A stretch of DNA of 64,000 nt from Cordylochernes scorpioides. Its lineage: Eukaryota; Arthropoda; Arachnida; Pseudoscorpiones; Chernetidae. The stretch spans positions 65,402,623 through 65,466,622 of the forward strand of contig CP092875.1 in the NCBI GenBank assembly GCA_030710605.1, written 5' to 3'. This document shows positions 1 through 11,679 of this stretch, in pieces. Each line of letters opens with the position of its first letter. Within the stretch, counting starts at the first letter, position 1. A model generated the notes under the pieces. That model worked only from the letters and a program-made list of their open reading frames with translations, ran no database searches and was not told where the DNA came from. Both the position numbers and the translations under genes were made by a program.

Positions 1-675
1 AGAAAGCGTTTAAAAATTAGCTTTCATACATCCGGAACTTTCGTATACATGTTGGTCCTTCACACAACAGACGTAGATAATTAAATGAAGCCTCTAGCTT
101 GGTTTCTATGCAACTGTTGAGAGAGAGATATGCAAGTTCGAAAGCTTGCAATGAATAGTAAAGGAATAAAAGAAACGCTTCCTCTTCTTGTATAGCGTTA
201 TATTGATGAGTTAAGACGATGGTGATCTTCGTTAATAGAAGAGAAATCATAAGACGGGAAGAAGAGTTTATTTCATTTATTAACGGCTGTATAAGCTTCT
301 TCGGGCAAGACACCCTCCAACGGGTACAATAGATCAAAGAAGTAATAGTGATAAGAATTTATATATGAAGGAGTTTTTAATTAATAATTTTATTTAATCA
401 TACAAACATTACAATTATAACATAATAGAAAGAAAAAATAATGGGAAATACAGCAATCAAAATATATATGTGCTATCGAACAATTACAACAACATCAGAG
501 TGGTCAAAAATCAATAAAAATGTCATCAATGATAATAAGCTTGGAAATTAAATCCAACAATATATTTACAAAGGTGAAAACTTTTGTATGATAATAAATT
601 TAAAATTTCTCTCTATGTATATTACAAATAAAAAATATAATATAAAGTATATACCTAATTTAAAAGATTGATAAA
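1..675. other. AT-rich stretch, nothing recognised
   Basis: No gene, RNA or clear repeat is visible. The short open frames are low-complexity and AT-driven. A weak minus-strand frame (17-337) has no motif that I can name. Confidence 0.5.
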
Positions 676-1019
676 TACACTCTATAACAAAAATATCAAT
701 GCACCAATAAGGAGTTGTGCGATTTATATGAAAATACGTATACAAAAACGTTTTGACCAAACATGGAAATGATTAAAATTTGGTTGCCGATTTATGCTAA
801 TAAACCAAGAGCTCCAGCGTGTCTGTACTGCGAATCAAGCATGAGTATTCTAGACTCAAAATTCGGCGCGGCACGAGCTGATTTTCAAAAATTCCGTTCA
901 AATTTTTTACTGTATCAAAGCCTCGCCGAAAGATCCCTATACACGTTCTTCGCATACTCCAATTTTTGTCCCAACTGGACAACTCCTTCTTGGTGCGTCT
1001 ATTTTTTTTTGTTATAAAG
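676..1019. mobile_element. Short TIR element related to the Tc1-like copy at 45.6-46.6 kb
   Basis: The left end (around 680-725) and right end (around 975-1019) are inverted relatives. Both contain the core GGAGTTGT/ACAACTCC, a GGTGC step and a T-run, then TTATAAAGTGT or its relative. The right end is nearly the same as 46571-46632, which closes the decayed Tc1-like transposon, so this looks like an internally deleted member of that family. No transposase frame remains inside. The exact ends are uncertain. Confidence 0.45.
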
Positions 1020-1033
1020 TGTATATATAACTA

Positions 1034-1390
1034 TGAAAATACAATAGAAAAAATAAAAGATAAGTGGGTCAGGTGTTGATATTAAAAATAAAGAAGGCAT
1101 CTCCTGACCACGAGCACATGTGCTTTTTAGATGGCAGAGCGCCATCTAGTGGAGCAAAAATGAACTAAATGTTTATTTAGCTTGCTTCGTGATATTTGGC
1201 CTACCCAATTTCTTAATAAATCAAGAAAAGCCATCCACGAACGCGTTTCGCGCTGTTGGCGCTCGTCAGCGTGGAGAAGGTTGTAACCACTGCGACCAAA
1301 ACGATTTTCGATCCCAATGGCTTCCCGAAAAATCAAGAAATGGGTATTTAAGGCCAAATTTGCGTAAAGACGCGCTTAACACATGAATTA
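1034..1390 (-). mobile_element. Hammerhead-bearing element, family 2 (inserted in copy A)
   Basis: This insertion is absent from the matching place in segment B (around 46640), where ATAACTATG runs directly into TAAATTTACTTATAT. It contains GGCAGAGCGCCATCT near 1135, a segment with TTGGCC and AATCAAGAAA, and a hammerhead motif at 1234-1275. Relatives lie at 32400-32610 and 42590-42890. It carries no protein. By analogy with retrozymes and Penelope-like elements it would be mobilised in trans; that is inference. Confidence 0.55.
1234..1275 (-). ncRNA. Hammerhead ribozyme motif (CGC/GCG stem II)
   Basis: Read on the minus strand: stem I TCCACG, core CTGACGAG, stem II CGC with loop CAACA and closing GCG, then CGAAAC, a very short stem III, cleavage triplet GTT, and stem I partner CGTGGA. 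All conserved hammerhead core positions (CUGANGA, GAAA, NUH) are present. Stem II is CGC/GCG where the copy at 30547 has GGC/GCC, so both sides changed together. The tiny stem III is self-complementary (ACGCGT), as in minimal type I hammerheads that act as dimers. Confidence 0.8.
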
Positions 1391-2624
1391 ACTATGTAAA
1401 TTTACTTATATGCTGTGGAAAGAGGAGAACAGAATCACACAAAAAGAGAAAACCAAATACACCTCTACATGGAGAACTGGGATAAAAATTCAATACAAAT
1501 TTTCGTCAATTTTATTTTGTTATTGATGCTGTATAGTTTATTGGATACTTCCAACACCAATCTCTGGTGTAGGTTGTGGTCATAGTGAGTGTTAGAGAGA
1601 TAGAGAGGAAGGAGTATATGAAAGTCCGTAGCAGCTCTGTGTTGGAATATTGGTGACTGGGAATCTGCTTTTACATTTCTATAATGCTCAGATATTCTAA
1701 CTCCTACGGACACACGTATGTAGCTCTACACTGCTCTCAGGAGATCACGCAGGATTTGTTAAGGGGGTTAGATGGCGTATTGGTTTTGGTTAGTGAGTGT
1801 TTAAGACGGTTGGCGAGGTTAGGTGTGTTGCTAAAGTAGTTGTTGATGCATACATTTTTAGAAATAATGCTATGCTTACTGCTTGGGGGGGACTAATACA
1901 ATTGTATCTGTAGACTGTAGGGGTTGGAGGAGGTCCGGGTGTATGTCTGTTGATAAAAGTCAATGGACACGCAGCAACGGTGAGATGGCTGACTTTTTTT
2001 TTCTCTTTCGATGGTTTTAAAAATAGGGAAGGAGCAATGGGTATGGATACGTTTAGTCAATGTTTTGACTATATTAACATTGTGAGTGAGTGGGTAGTAG
2101 GAATTAAAATGGGTGTAATCAGGTTTAAAGTTTCTTTTATAATGGACTGTAGTATGGTAGAAAGATGAATATCTTATGGTCTTAAGGAGTGATATGGTTT
2201 GCTCTTTTCAGTCTCTCAAGTGGTTTTTTAATTCTTCGTATATTAGGGATCTGTCATGATCTGTAATGGAAATAAAGGCGATTCCTTGAAACTTATCCAA
2301 AGGTCTAAAATATAGAACAGCGGAAAACCAGATACAGTAGTGTAAAAGTGTCCATCAAATCTCAAAACCATCAAGAAAAATCAGTATAAGAGGAACAGTA
2401 TCATCCGTATTAAAGAACCCACTCAACCTACCCACAAGTATTCGTTCCTGACATCACGGCCTTTAAAAAGTGTAAAAACAAGAAGACAACAGTAACCTGT
2501 AACTCAGATAAGGGAACTAAAACAGTGATCACGGAATGTACTGTCTATCAGTCAAAATATTCTGGAAATACAGCAAGACAGATCAACCTTCATTTCTCTC
2601 TCTTCATAACAGACCAGGACAGAT

Positions 2625-3115
2625 CCCTGTCTTGAACAAGATATGGATAAAAGGGGCCTTGTCTCGAACAAGATTTGGCTAAAACAGGCCCTGTCTTGAA
2701 CAAATTCTGGATAAAAGGGGCCTTGTCTTGAACAAGATCTGGATAAAACGAGCCCTGTCTTGAACAACTATGGCTGAAACGGGCCCCGTCATTTGAACGA
2801 AGTCTGTCTGAACGGCCCCTGTCTTGAACGAAGTCTATGTGAACGGGCCCTGTTTTGAACGAAGTCTGTCTGAACCGGGCCCTATCTTGAACAACTATGT
2901 CTGAACGGCCCCTGTCTTGAACGAAGTCTGTCTGAAACGGGCCCCGTCATTTGAACGAGGTCTGTCTGAACGGCCCCTGTCTTGAACGAAGTCTGTGTGA
3001 ACGGGCCCTGTTTTGAACGAAGTCTGTCTGAACGGCCCCTGTCTTGAACAACTATGTCTGAACGGCCTCTGTATTGAACAACTATGTCTGAACGGCCCCT
3101 GTCTTGAATACACTC
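2625..3115. repeat. Minisatellite, ~31-32 bp unit (copy A)
   Basis: Tandem units built on CTGTCTTGAACGAAGTC followed by TGTCTGAACGGGCC. Variants carry AACAAGATCTGGATAAAA or AACAACTATGTCTGAAC. Open frames across the array are by-products of the repeat and not genes. The matching array in B is about twice as long. Confidence 0.9.
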
Positions 3116-3588
3116 TATCTAAAGTATAAACATGTTGTAAGAGGTCAAAACTATTTATTCTCCCATTATTACGTTAATATGTGTTCAGTAACCTCGGGAA
3201 ACTGAATGTTTACTGAAGACAGGTCTATCTGCTACAGGTTTTGTACATGAATTGAAATGTCTTATCATTTAGTTAATTGATTTTGTAACTTTGGTCATTT
3301 CACGTATAAATACCCCACAACACTATTACATTAACTTTACCTGTAGACCTGCTAAAGGTACTGAGTAAATAGGTGGAAATATTTTTCAAACTTCGTTTTA
3401 TTTGCTTGGTTTTAATGTATATTTACACTGCGTGTGATGTACTCAATTCAAGTAACCAAATAATATATGCAAAATGTGTAAAATTATTCTAATGGAGACC
3501 TGCTCAAGGACATAGAGAATCTGAAAAAGTTGATAGTTCAAGCTTCGTAGGAACAAATTGGCTCAAAATTGATATTTGGAACTTATAC

Positions 3589-3670
3589 CTGTGTTCGCGG
3601 CGTAATGGTAGGTATGATCGCTTTTTGATAACCATGATCTGAGATTGAATCTGGCATTGGGTTATTTGGG
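3589..3670 (-). CDS. Candidate internal exon, 82 bp (copy A)
   Basis: On the minus strand a pyrimidine-rich acceptor ending TTTTCAG lies immediately before 3670 and a good donor, AG|GTATAAGT, lies at 3589. Two frames stay open. One reads PNNPMPDSISDHGYQ then KAIIPTITPRTQ; the other reads QITQCQIQSQIMVIKKRS then YLPLRREHR. Copy B keeps both splice sites. In the first frame B has one silent change and two replacements. This could be an exon of a duplicated minus-strand gene also represented at 6.7 and 17.1 kb. I do not recognise the protein. A chance pair of splice consensuses is the main alternative. Confidence 0.4.
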
Positions 3671-3889
3671 CTGAAAATGGTCCCAATTGTTTTGTTATCT
3701 TTACAAATCAGAATGCGAAGATGAATGATCATATTTATTTTTAAGAGAGGGAACTTCCTGACTTATGGCCAATATATCAACTATATATCTACAACCTAAC
3801 TCGAGCTATATAAAACATAAACAATCATGATGATAACCTTTCTTTTTTTAAATTCTATGAATTATTTACAGATTACATCACACAAACAA

Positions 3890-4215
3890 ATAAAAGTCGG
3901 TGGATGAGTGGGTAACACCCTCGATTCCCGACAGTCATGAACCGGGATTGAATCCCGCGTTAAAATTTTGTTTAATATGTGAATAACCTTCACATGTGTT
4001 ATTCACTGTTTCAATTATCATGAACTAGGGTGCTCTTGCTGAGCGGTACCTATTAATGTGATTTTGAACCGAGATTATATCACACCAATAACTCCTTATT
4101 TTTGTACAAGAACCATCCCTACCAACGTGTGCAGATAACCAAACTAGGGGCTCTAGTACCTTGTTAATGCAATAGTTGAACTGTTCATTGTTCATTAGAT
4201 GCAGTATAGCTAATA
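3890..4215 (+). repeat. tRNA-derived SINE (copy A)
   Basis: The head (about 3896-3960) looks like a tRNA gene. It has an A-box-like TGGATGAGTGGGTAAC and a B-box-like GGGATTGAATCCC with a T-arm stem. A non-tRNA body follows, with AGATAACCAAACTAGGGGCT and TTGTTAATGCAATAGTTGAA. The copy at 31787-31990 shares both head and body, which identifies a SINE family and not a lone tRNA gene. There is no acceptor-stem pairing or CCA context for a functional tRNA. Confidence 0.7.
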
Positions 4216-4850
4216 ATAAATTCAGAGAGAGAAAATAAATTATTTATAAAAAAGGAGAATTTGAGTAAAAAATTAATAATTAAAAAGATAAATATATATT
4301 TAATATTTCAAAAATATTTTACAATAAAAAAACTAAGTGCTATAACAAAGTTTACTCTAAGGCTTCGGCAGTTGCGCGTCATAAATGCGGAATATAAGTG
4401 AAGATAGAGTATATAAAGAACTAAAGATTGCTCTATGATGATGTTTAATCAAACAAATAATATGTAAATATGTATTAAAGTTTTTTATTATGCAAATTCT
4501 ATATAAAAATTTTGTTAAATAAGAGATATAGATTATATAAAGGTTTCTAGTAAAAATTGAAGATAGCAATTGCTAATTGTGTTTTGAGATTTTTTTATAA
4601 GATAGAAACCATAATGGTTCAACCGGGGTGGAAAGAGATTGGTGTCAGGCTTTGAATCAGGGGGAACCGGGTCATACGATAGATTTTTAAAACTTTAGAA
4701 ATTGATCCACGATAACCTCTAAGTTCCTTTCATCTCTGCAGAAATTATTTTCCCCCTTTATAATATAGAGTGATAATTTTATGTTTTAGTTGGCTGAAGA
4801 ATGGCTTATCCGAAAGCTTCCTTTAATCAAGTAAATAGAAATCGCGCGCT
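4216..4850. other. AT-rich duplicated spacer
   Basis: Matches 50541-51160 with small indels. No coding signal stands out. Confidence 0.5.
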
Positions 4851-5170
4851 AGTGCATCATAATATAAATGTTCTAATAAAAGACACAATTTGATATTTGC
4901 GGAAGAGCAATTGCTCGAAGCATATTATATATTTATAATTGTATGTAATTCTACTGTCCTCAAAGCTTATGTCCATAGTTCTTCTAAAATACCCATTCCA
5001 AGAATCTAGCAACAGTATCACTATAAAAGGAAGTTCCAAAAATGCAATAAAACAGCGGTATGGTAGATTAAACTGGCGAAACCGCTGAGAGGGTTCACCA
5101 CTGATGAGCCAGGCCCTCCCATTAATTTTTTCCATTGCAGTAAGGGCAGTAGAAATTGTTTAATTCCAAA
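4850..5170 (-). mobile_element. Foldback-MITE family fragment (copy A)
   Basis: Contains the family hallmarks CTCATCAGTGG/CCACTGATGAG, GAGGGTTCACCACTGATG, GCAGTAAGGGCAGTAGAA and AGCTTATGTCCATAG that also build the full element at 30861-31476. The minus-strand frame through it is not a gene. The partner in B is 51170-51490. Confidence 0.65.
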
Positions 5171-5559
5171 AAGAATCTTACGTGTTTAAAATAGTTTCGA
5201 ATTTTGAAAAAGAGTTGTAGCGTCTTATGATTTTTTTGTAATGTGTAATAATAGAGTGAGTTTTGAGAAGATGCGAATTATGATAGGGTTTGGTTAATTC
5301 AAAGCTATTAGAGTTTTAAGAATTGAGATATCGGTCTATCTCGACATTTTAAACATTCGCTCACAAGTCTCAAGTACCAAGGGGCTCCGATTTTAACTGG
5401 CATCCCTCTGAGTGACAGATATCGTTTTTCATATAATAGGATAGATCAATAAAGCACACCGATAATCTATACAGATCTTAATAAACTATCTTATTGGAGA
5501 AAATAGAATTAATAATTTTGAATAAAGATATATTTATATACAAATATTTTATAACGAAT

Positions 5560-5800
5560 GAAGACATTAAGACACGAATGTTTCTTTTCACAAATAAATC
5601 AAACTTCTACTGTCCTTACTGCGATGAAAAAATATTGGAAGGGCCCTTGCCTCATCAATGGTGAACCCTCCAGATATATATATATATAATCTACCAGACC
5701 GCTTCTTTAAGAGATCTAATAGTGTATTGGATCATTCTGATTTTATATGAAAATAAATATTCGCGTCTTAATGTCTTCATTCGTTAAATATATATGTCGC
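5560..5800 (+). mobile_element. Foldback-MITE family fragment
   Basis: Has TTCTACTGTCCTTACTGCGA then GCCTCATCAATGGTGAACCC and a closing ATTCGCGTCTTAATGTCTTC that is inverted relative to the start (AAGACATTAAGACACGAATG). This forms a short foldback unit. Partner in B: 52120-52345. Confidence 0.6.
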
Positions 5801-5919
5801 GTTATTGCTTTGCATACAAAAATTATGTTACTTTTTAATTTAAGATCCCAATGTATTTGACATTAATCATATATCGGTTTGTATTCATACAGTATTCAGG
5901 CTCTGGGTAGTATCTATGC

Positions 5920-6250
5920 AACTAGATCATAATGGGTAGATAATCTAGCGGTTGAGCTGTTATGACCGAGAACTGATTTATAAGATATTTCTCTATCAAT
6001 TTACTTGATTTAAATATTCTAAATATAGATTAAATTAATACAACAGGTTTCTTGAGAAGAGTTGCTTTTTTATTAATGAAATCTCAAGCTTTCGGGAATC
6101 CTTGCCCGTCTACAAGAGTACATAAAACGAATAATAATAAACGGTGTTTATTATTATTCGTTTTATGTACTCCTATAGAAGATCAGAGATGCCAGAAATC
6201 TTGAGATTTCATTAATGAAGAGAAACTCATCTAAAAAATGTTGTATTATT
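5920..6250. repeat. Inverted-repeat element, right arm shortened (copy A)
   Basis: AAGAGTACATAAAACGAATA and its inverse TATTCGTTTTATGTACTC flank a short AT spacer, and AATGAAATCTCAAGCTTTCG recurs inverted outside them. B keeps much longer arms (52488-52945), so A has lost most of the outer right arm. Confidence 0.65.
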
Positions 6251-6719
6251 TCAAGATACCTATCTCTTGAATTACCTATCTGACTACATCCTTGAGTGAC
6301 CTTTATAAAATCAAGAATGTTCCAGGCCCTTCCAATATTTTACATCGCAGATAAGAATACTAGGAGGTGTGTTCTATTTGAAAATATAATACTTTAATAG
6401 TGCGATTTATCGAATATAGATGGCGCTTTGTGTTCAAAATAAAAATGCTTTAAACAGCCGTAGCTCGAATTATATTGAGAGACCTCCTCTAGAACGGACC
6501 AGGAGTATCAGTATCTTTAGGGGATCTCTTAATAGACCTTCTACAATATCGTAAATTGGATTGGTTCCCTATGCTTTCCTTGAAGAGGTTTGACCGATGT
6601 ATAATTGAGTTATCTTTAAAAAAGAACTAAGTGCATGTATCGAAGACTGAATGTCTTAAGCCAACGGCGTACTGATCATGTTTCTCTGGTTCTTAAATTC
6701 GACATATTTGCATATTGTC

Positions 6720-6968
6720 AAGAAGGTATGTAGATAGGGTGAGGAGGCATTCCTCCAGTCATGATAATACCGCGCAGAGAGCCAGCCGTTCGATTGGACG
6801 CTGGTCGCCATGACAACGGCCGCAGTTAATGATTTCAAGGCGCGCGGATGATCCTCCCACCAAAGCTTATTAGCGACTACAGGAATGTTCACGCCATTCT
6901 GCTCTTGGCTTTTAACTATGCTTTCTTCTGAATATGTTCTTAAATAGTACAGCATGTGATACGCTTAT
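6720..6968 (-). CDS. Candidate exon of an unknown protein (copy A)
   Basis: The minus-strand frame reads from MLYYLRTYSEESIVKSQEQN through GVNIPVVANKLWWEDHP, RALKSLTAAVVMATSVQ, SNGWLSARYYHDWRNASSPY and LHT, then runs to a stop near 6656. Against copy B the block from GGTATGTAG to the AGCATGTGATACGC step shows only two base differences in about 245, whereas the flanks differ every 10-20 bases. One of the two is silent (CTT/CTC, Leu) and one is Tyr/Phe. The segment is GC-richer than its surroundings. A possible acceptor, ATATTCAG, lies upstream; no strong donor is seen, so it may be a last exon. Family unknown. The middle (ALKSLTAAVVMATS) is mildly hydrophobic. Confidence 0.5.
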
Positions 6969-7240
6969 TTTACCTAAAGGCCTTTATTTTTATTGGCGTG
7001 CCCAATTATTTGATTGCATTCTGAACTTTAAAAGATTAGCGTGTTTGTATAATCTCCTTTTTTTTACATATCGATTATAGACTGTGACAACATAGGCAGG
7101 TAGCCATTCCATCCTACGATGTGAAAACATAGGCAGACGTACAGACTTCGGTCTAGGTAGCCCACTATCCAATGGCGTGACATGATTACATATCGATTAT
7201 AGACAAGAATCTTGCCACAGCCCATAATGGATGTAAAATA

Positions 7241-7280
7241 CTCGGTCTTTTGGCTAAGATCAAACTGCGTGTAGAGTAAA
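7241..7280 (+). pseudogene. U2 snRNA-like 5' fragment (copy A)
   Basis: CTCGGTCTTTTGGCTAAGAT followed by CAAACTGCGTGTAG closely resembles the conserved 5' end of U2 snRNA (CTCGGCCTTTTGGCTAAGAT, then CAA and GTGTAG). After that the match fades: no branch-point-recognition sequence or Sm site follows. I take it as a fragment or a U2-derived retrosequence, not a functional snRNA gene. Copy B (53955-53993) is closer to U2. Confidence 0.55.
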
Positions 7281-7439
7281 GGTATTCTCTGAAATTTTAT
7301 CTTTTTTGTCATGATGCACTAAAATAACTAGAGGCAAATGTGTGTGGAAATAAATATCTATAATCCAATAATCATCTATATCTTTAGTATACTCTCTTCT
7401 TTTAGATGTTTCTTTATACTTTGCATTCTGGACTTTGCG

Positions 7440-7900
7440 CTTGATCCTGCTTTTATCCCTAACCTTCCACTACATTCACCTTTTAACATTTTCTGCTTCT
7501 CTTCTAGACCTATTCACTCGAACTTCTCCGACCTTCAGTCCTGTCTTATTTGCAAGACCTGCTCATAAATTATCACATAGACGCTTTCCAACACCTTCTC
7601 CAGACGTGTCCTACATCTTCCATAGACGTTTTCTTACATTATTTCTTAGACCCGTTCCTATTTTCTCACCATAGCTATTTCCTACATTCTTTCTTAGACC
7701 CGTTCCTATGTTCTTCCTTCAACTATTTCATATCTAGACGTTTTACAATATTTCCCCATAGACCTGTTTCTTCCTTTTTCTCTAGACCTGTGCTCCTCCA
7801 TTGACATTTTCCCTAGAGATTTTCTTTCATGCATCTATAGACTCGATTCTACATTCTCTTTCAGCAGTTATCCTACATTGTCCCCATGACCTCTCTGAAA
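7440..7900. repeat. Degenerate pyrimidine-rich tandem repeat (copy A)
   Basis: Irregular units around TTCTTAGACCCGTTCCTA, TCTAGACCTATTCACTCG and ATAGACGTTTTC, spaced about 30-35 bp and strongly diverged. Frames across it are artefacts of composition. B partner: 54150-54560. Confidence 0.65.
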
Positions 7901-8055
7901 TTACCTTTATCACAGGAATAGCGACATTTTAAAAGATAATAATGAAAACTATTCTATATATATTGACATCTATATAATTTTCAAAGCCAGGGTTAAAAGT
8001 TCATTACCTTTTTCTAAAACCTTTCAAAGCCTATTTCTAGACCATTATATACATA

Positions 8056-11000
8056 CTAGACGAAAGGCCCGGGCAACGCCCGGGGTTTACCCGAGTGCGA
8101 ATATATTTCAAAAACGTTGTCTTGGGTGGCCGCTATAGACAGGGTGGTCTGTATAGACAGGTGGATGTATCACACAGCTGATAATAGGGTTGCCTCGAGT
8201 GACCGCTATAGACAGGGTGGTCTGTATAGACAGGTGGATGTATCACACAGCTGATAATAGGGTTGCCTCGAGTGACCGCTATAGACAGGGTGGTCTGTAT
8301 AGACAGGTGGATGTATCACACAGCTGTAGAGTGGTCGCTATAGACAGGGTGGTCTGTATAGACAGGTGTATGTATCACACTGCTGATAACAGGGTTGCCT
8401 AAAGTGACCGCTATAGACAGGGTGGTCTGTATAGACAGGTGGATGTATCACACAGCTGATAACAGGGTTGTCTAGGGTGGTCGCTATAGACAGGGCGGTC
8501 TGTATAGACAGGTGAATGTAACACACTGATGATAACAGGGTTGCCTAGAGTGACCGCTATAGACAGGGTGGTCTGTATAGACAGGTGGGTGGTCGCTATA
8601 GACAGGGTGGTCTGTATAGACAGGTGAATGTAACACACTGATGATAACAGGGTTGCCTAAAGTGGCCGCTGTAGACAGGGTGGTCTGTATAGACAGGTGG
8701 ATGTATCACACAGCTGATAACAGGGTTGTCTAGGGTGGTCTCTATAGACAGGGTGGTCTGTATAGACAGGTGTATTTATCACACTGATGATAACAGGGTT
8801 GCCTAGGGTGGTCGCTATAGACAGGGTGGTCTGTATAGACAGGTGGATGTATCACACAGCTGATAACAGGGTTGTCTAGAGTGGTCGTTATAGACAGGGT
8901 GGTCTGTATAGACAGGTGGATTTATCACACAGCTGATAATAGGGTTGCCTAGAGTGGCCGCTATGACAGGGTGGTCTGTATAGACAGGTGGATGTATCAC
9001 TCAGCTGATAACAGGGTTGCCTAGGGTGACCGCTATGACAGGGCGGTCTGTATAGACAGGTGGATGTATCACTCAGCTGATAACAGGGTTGCCTAGGGTG
9101 ACCGCTATGACAGGGTGGTCTGTATAGACAGGTGGATGTATCACTCAGCTGATAACAGGGTTGCCTAGGGTGACCGCTATGACAGGGCGGTCTGTATAGA
9201 CAGGTGGATGTATCACTCAGCTGATAACAGGGTTGTCTAGAGTGGCCGCTATAGACAGGGTGGTCTGTATAGACAGGTGGATGTATCACACAGCTGATAA
9301 TAGGGTTGCCTAGAGTGGCCGCTATTGACAGGGTGGTCTGTATAGACAGGTGGATGTATCACACAGCTGTAGAGTGGTCGCTATAGACAGGGTGGTCTGT
9401 ATAGAGGGTGGTCTGTATAGACAGGTGGATGTATCACTCAGCTGATAACAGGGTTGTCTAGAGTGGCCGCTATACACAGGGTGGTCTGTATAGACAGGTG
9501 GATGTATCACACAGCTGATAATAGGGTTGCCTAGAGTGGCCGCTATTGACAGGGTGGTCTGTATAGACAGGTGGATGTATCACACAGCTGTAGAGTGGTC
9601 GCTATAGACAGGGTGGTCTGTATAGAGGGTGGTCTGTATAGACAGATGGATGTATCACACAGCAGATAACAGGGTTGCCTAGGGTGACCGCTATGACAGG
9701 GTGGTCTGTATAGACAGGTGGATGTATCACACAGCAGATAACAGGTTGCCTAGGGTGACCGCTATGACAGGGTGGTCTGTATAGACAGGTGGATGTATCA
9801 CACAGCTGATAACAGGGTTGCCTAGGGTGACCGCTATGACAGGGTGGTCTGTATAGACAGGTGGATGTATCACACAGCTGATAACAGGGTTGTCTAGAGT
9901 GGTCGCTATAGACAGGGTGGTCTGTTTAGACAGGTGGATGTATCACACAGCTGATAACAGGGTTGCCGAAAGTGACCGCTATAGACAGGGCGGTCTGTAT
10001 AGACAGGTGGATGTATCACACTGATGATAACAGGGTTGCCGAAAGTGACCGCTATAGACAGGATGGTCTGTATAGAAAGGTGGATGTATCACACAGCTGA
10101 TAACAGGGTTGTCTAGGGTGGTCGCTATAGACAGGGTAGTCTGTATAGACAGGTGGATGTATCACACAGCTGATAACAGGGTTGTCTAGAGTGGTCGCTA
10201 TAGACAGGGTGGTCTGTTTAGACAGGTGGATGTATTACACAGCTGATAACAGGGTTGTCTATAGTGGTCGCTATAGACAGGGTGGTCTGTATAGACAGGT
10301 GGATGTATCACACTGATGATAACAGGGTTGCCGAAAGTGACCGCTATAGACAGGGTGGTCTGTATAGACAGGTGGATGTATCACACAGCTGATAACAGGG
10401 TTGTCTAGGGTGGTCGCTATAGACAGGGTGGTCTGTATAGACAGGTGGATGTATCACACAGCTGATAACAGGGTTGTCTAGAGTGGTCGCTATAGACAGG
10501 GTGGTCTGTTTAGACAGGTGGATGTATTACACAGCTGATAACAGGGTTGTCTATAGTGGTCGCTATAGACAGGGTGGTCTATATAGACAGGTGGATGTAT
10601 CACACTGATGATAACAGGGTTGCCTAGGGTGGTCGCTATAGACAGGGTGGTCTGTATAGACAGGTGGATGTATCACACAGCTGATAACAGGGTTGTCTAG
10701 AGTGGTCGTTATAGACAGGGTGGTCTGTTTAGACAGGTGGATGTATCACACAGCTGATAACAGGGTTGTCTAGGGTGGTCGCTATAGACAGGGTGGTCTG
10801 TATAGACAGGTGGATGTATCACACAGCTGATAACAGGGTTGTCTAGAGTGGTCGCTATAGACAGGGTGGTCTGTTTAGACAGGTGGATGTATCACACAGC
10901 TGATAACAGGGTTGCCGAAAGTGACCGCTATAGACAGGGTGGTCTGTATAGACAGGTGGATGTATCACACTGATGATAACAGGGTTGCCGAAAGTGACCG

Positions 11001-11389
11001 CTATAGACAGGGTGGTCTGTATAGACAGGTGGATGTATCACACAGCTGATAACAGGGTTGTCTAGGGTGGTCGCTATAGACAGGGTGGTCTGTATAGGCA
11101 GGTGGATGTATCACACAGCTGATAACAGGGTTGTCTAGGGTGAACGCTATAGACAGGGTGGTCTGTATAGACAGGTGGATGTATCACACAGCTGATAACA
11201 GGGTTGTCTAGGGTGGTCGTTATAGACAGGGTGTTCTGTATAGACAGGTGGATGTAACACACAGCTGATAACAGGGTTGTCTAGAGGGGGGCGGGCAGGG
11301 AGGTCACGTGTTTGCTGGCGGCCAATGGGCGCGCATTCTATCCGTGAGCTTCAGACAGACAGACAGAATAAGGCAAATATATAAGTAGA
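8056..11389 (-). mobile_element. Helitron (non-autonomous) with a huge internal satellite; absent from copy B
   Basis: On the minus strand it starts TCTACTTATATATTTGCC with a run of GTCTGTCTGTCTG, a usual Helitron 5' look. It ends with a GC hairpin (CCCGGGCGTTGCCCGGG), then CCTTTCGTCTAG, giving the CTAG terminus, next to host T. The flanks are A and T, the expected Helitron target. Segment B has the uninterrupted site at 54708/54709 (ATATATGTA|TATCATTTC), so both ends are fixed to the base. Almost all of the 3.33 kb is the 73-bp satellite at 8120-11285. No Rep/helicase frame is present. Confidence 0.88.
8120..11285. repeat. 73-bp satellite, ~43 units, inside the Helitron
   Basis: The unit begins GCTATAGACAGGGTGGTCTG, then TATAGACAGGTGGATGTATC, ACACAGCTGATAACAGGG and TTGCCTAGGGTGGTC. 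Common variants: ACTGATGATAACAGG, GCCGAAAGTGACC, and a 72-bp form with GCTATGACAGG. Blocks of two to four units repeat as larger groups (for example 9960-10300 against 10300-10630), which shows recent local amplification. The inverse reading CCTGTCTATAGC matches the terminal repeats of the pogo-like MITEs at 36543 and 45158. The HPPVYTDH-type frames are repeat artefacts. Confidence 0.93.
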
Positions 11390-11679
11390 TATCATTTATA
11401 AATGACGCATATTACAAAAGCAAAAAACTCATTTTCATAAATAAATAATTTAAAATATAGTACAATATAATATAATGCGGCTTGTGATTGTAAAACGACA
11501 TTTGAAATACTATCCTGCGTGTGTTTCTTTTCAACGAAAAATCAAAATTAATTTTAAGGAGAAATAACGATTATTTCTAAACTATGAGATGAGGTATGAA
11601 AAGGTGAATTGTGAAGAGTAAATGATAAACGGAAAAATAAAAGTGTCCAGAAATGGGAATATTAAAATATACTCTCAGA

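Noticed and set aside
3896..3960. Functional tRNA gene
   Set aside because: Only box A- and box B-like parts; no 7-bp acceptor stem or anticodon arm, and the body repeats elsewhere as a SINE.
8120..11285. Open frames with repeated HPPVYTDHPVYS peptides
   Set aside because: They follow the 73-bp satellite unit on either strand and shift frame with it; no start, splice or composition signal of a gene.
8120..11285. CRISPR array
   Set aside because: Units are contiguous with no unique spacers, and the rest of the window is clearly animal DNA.
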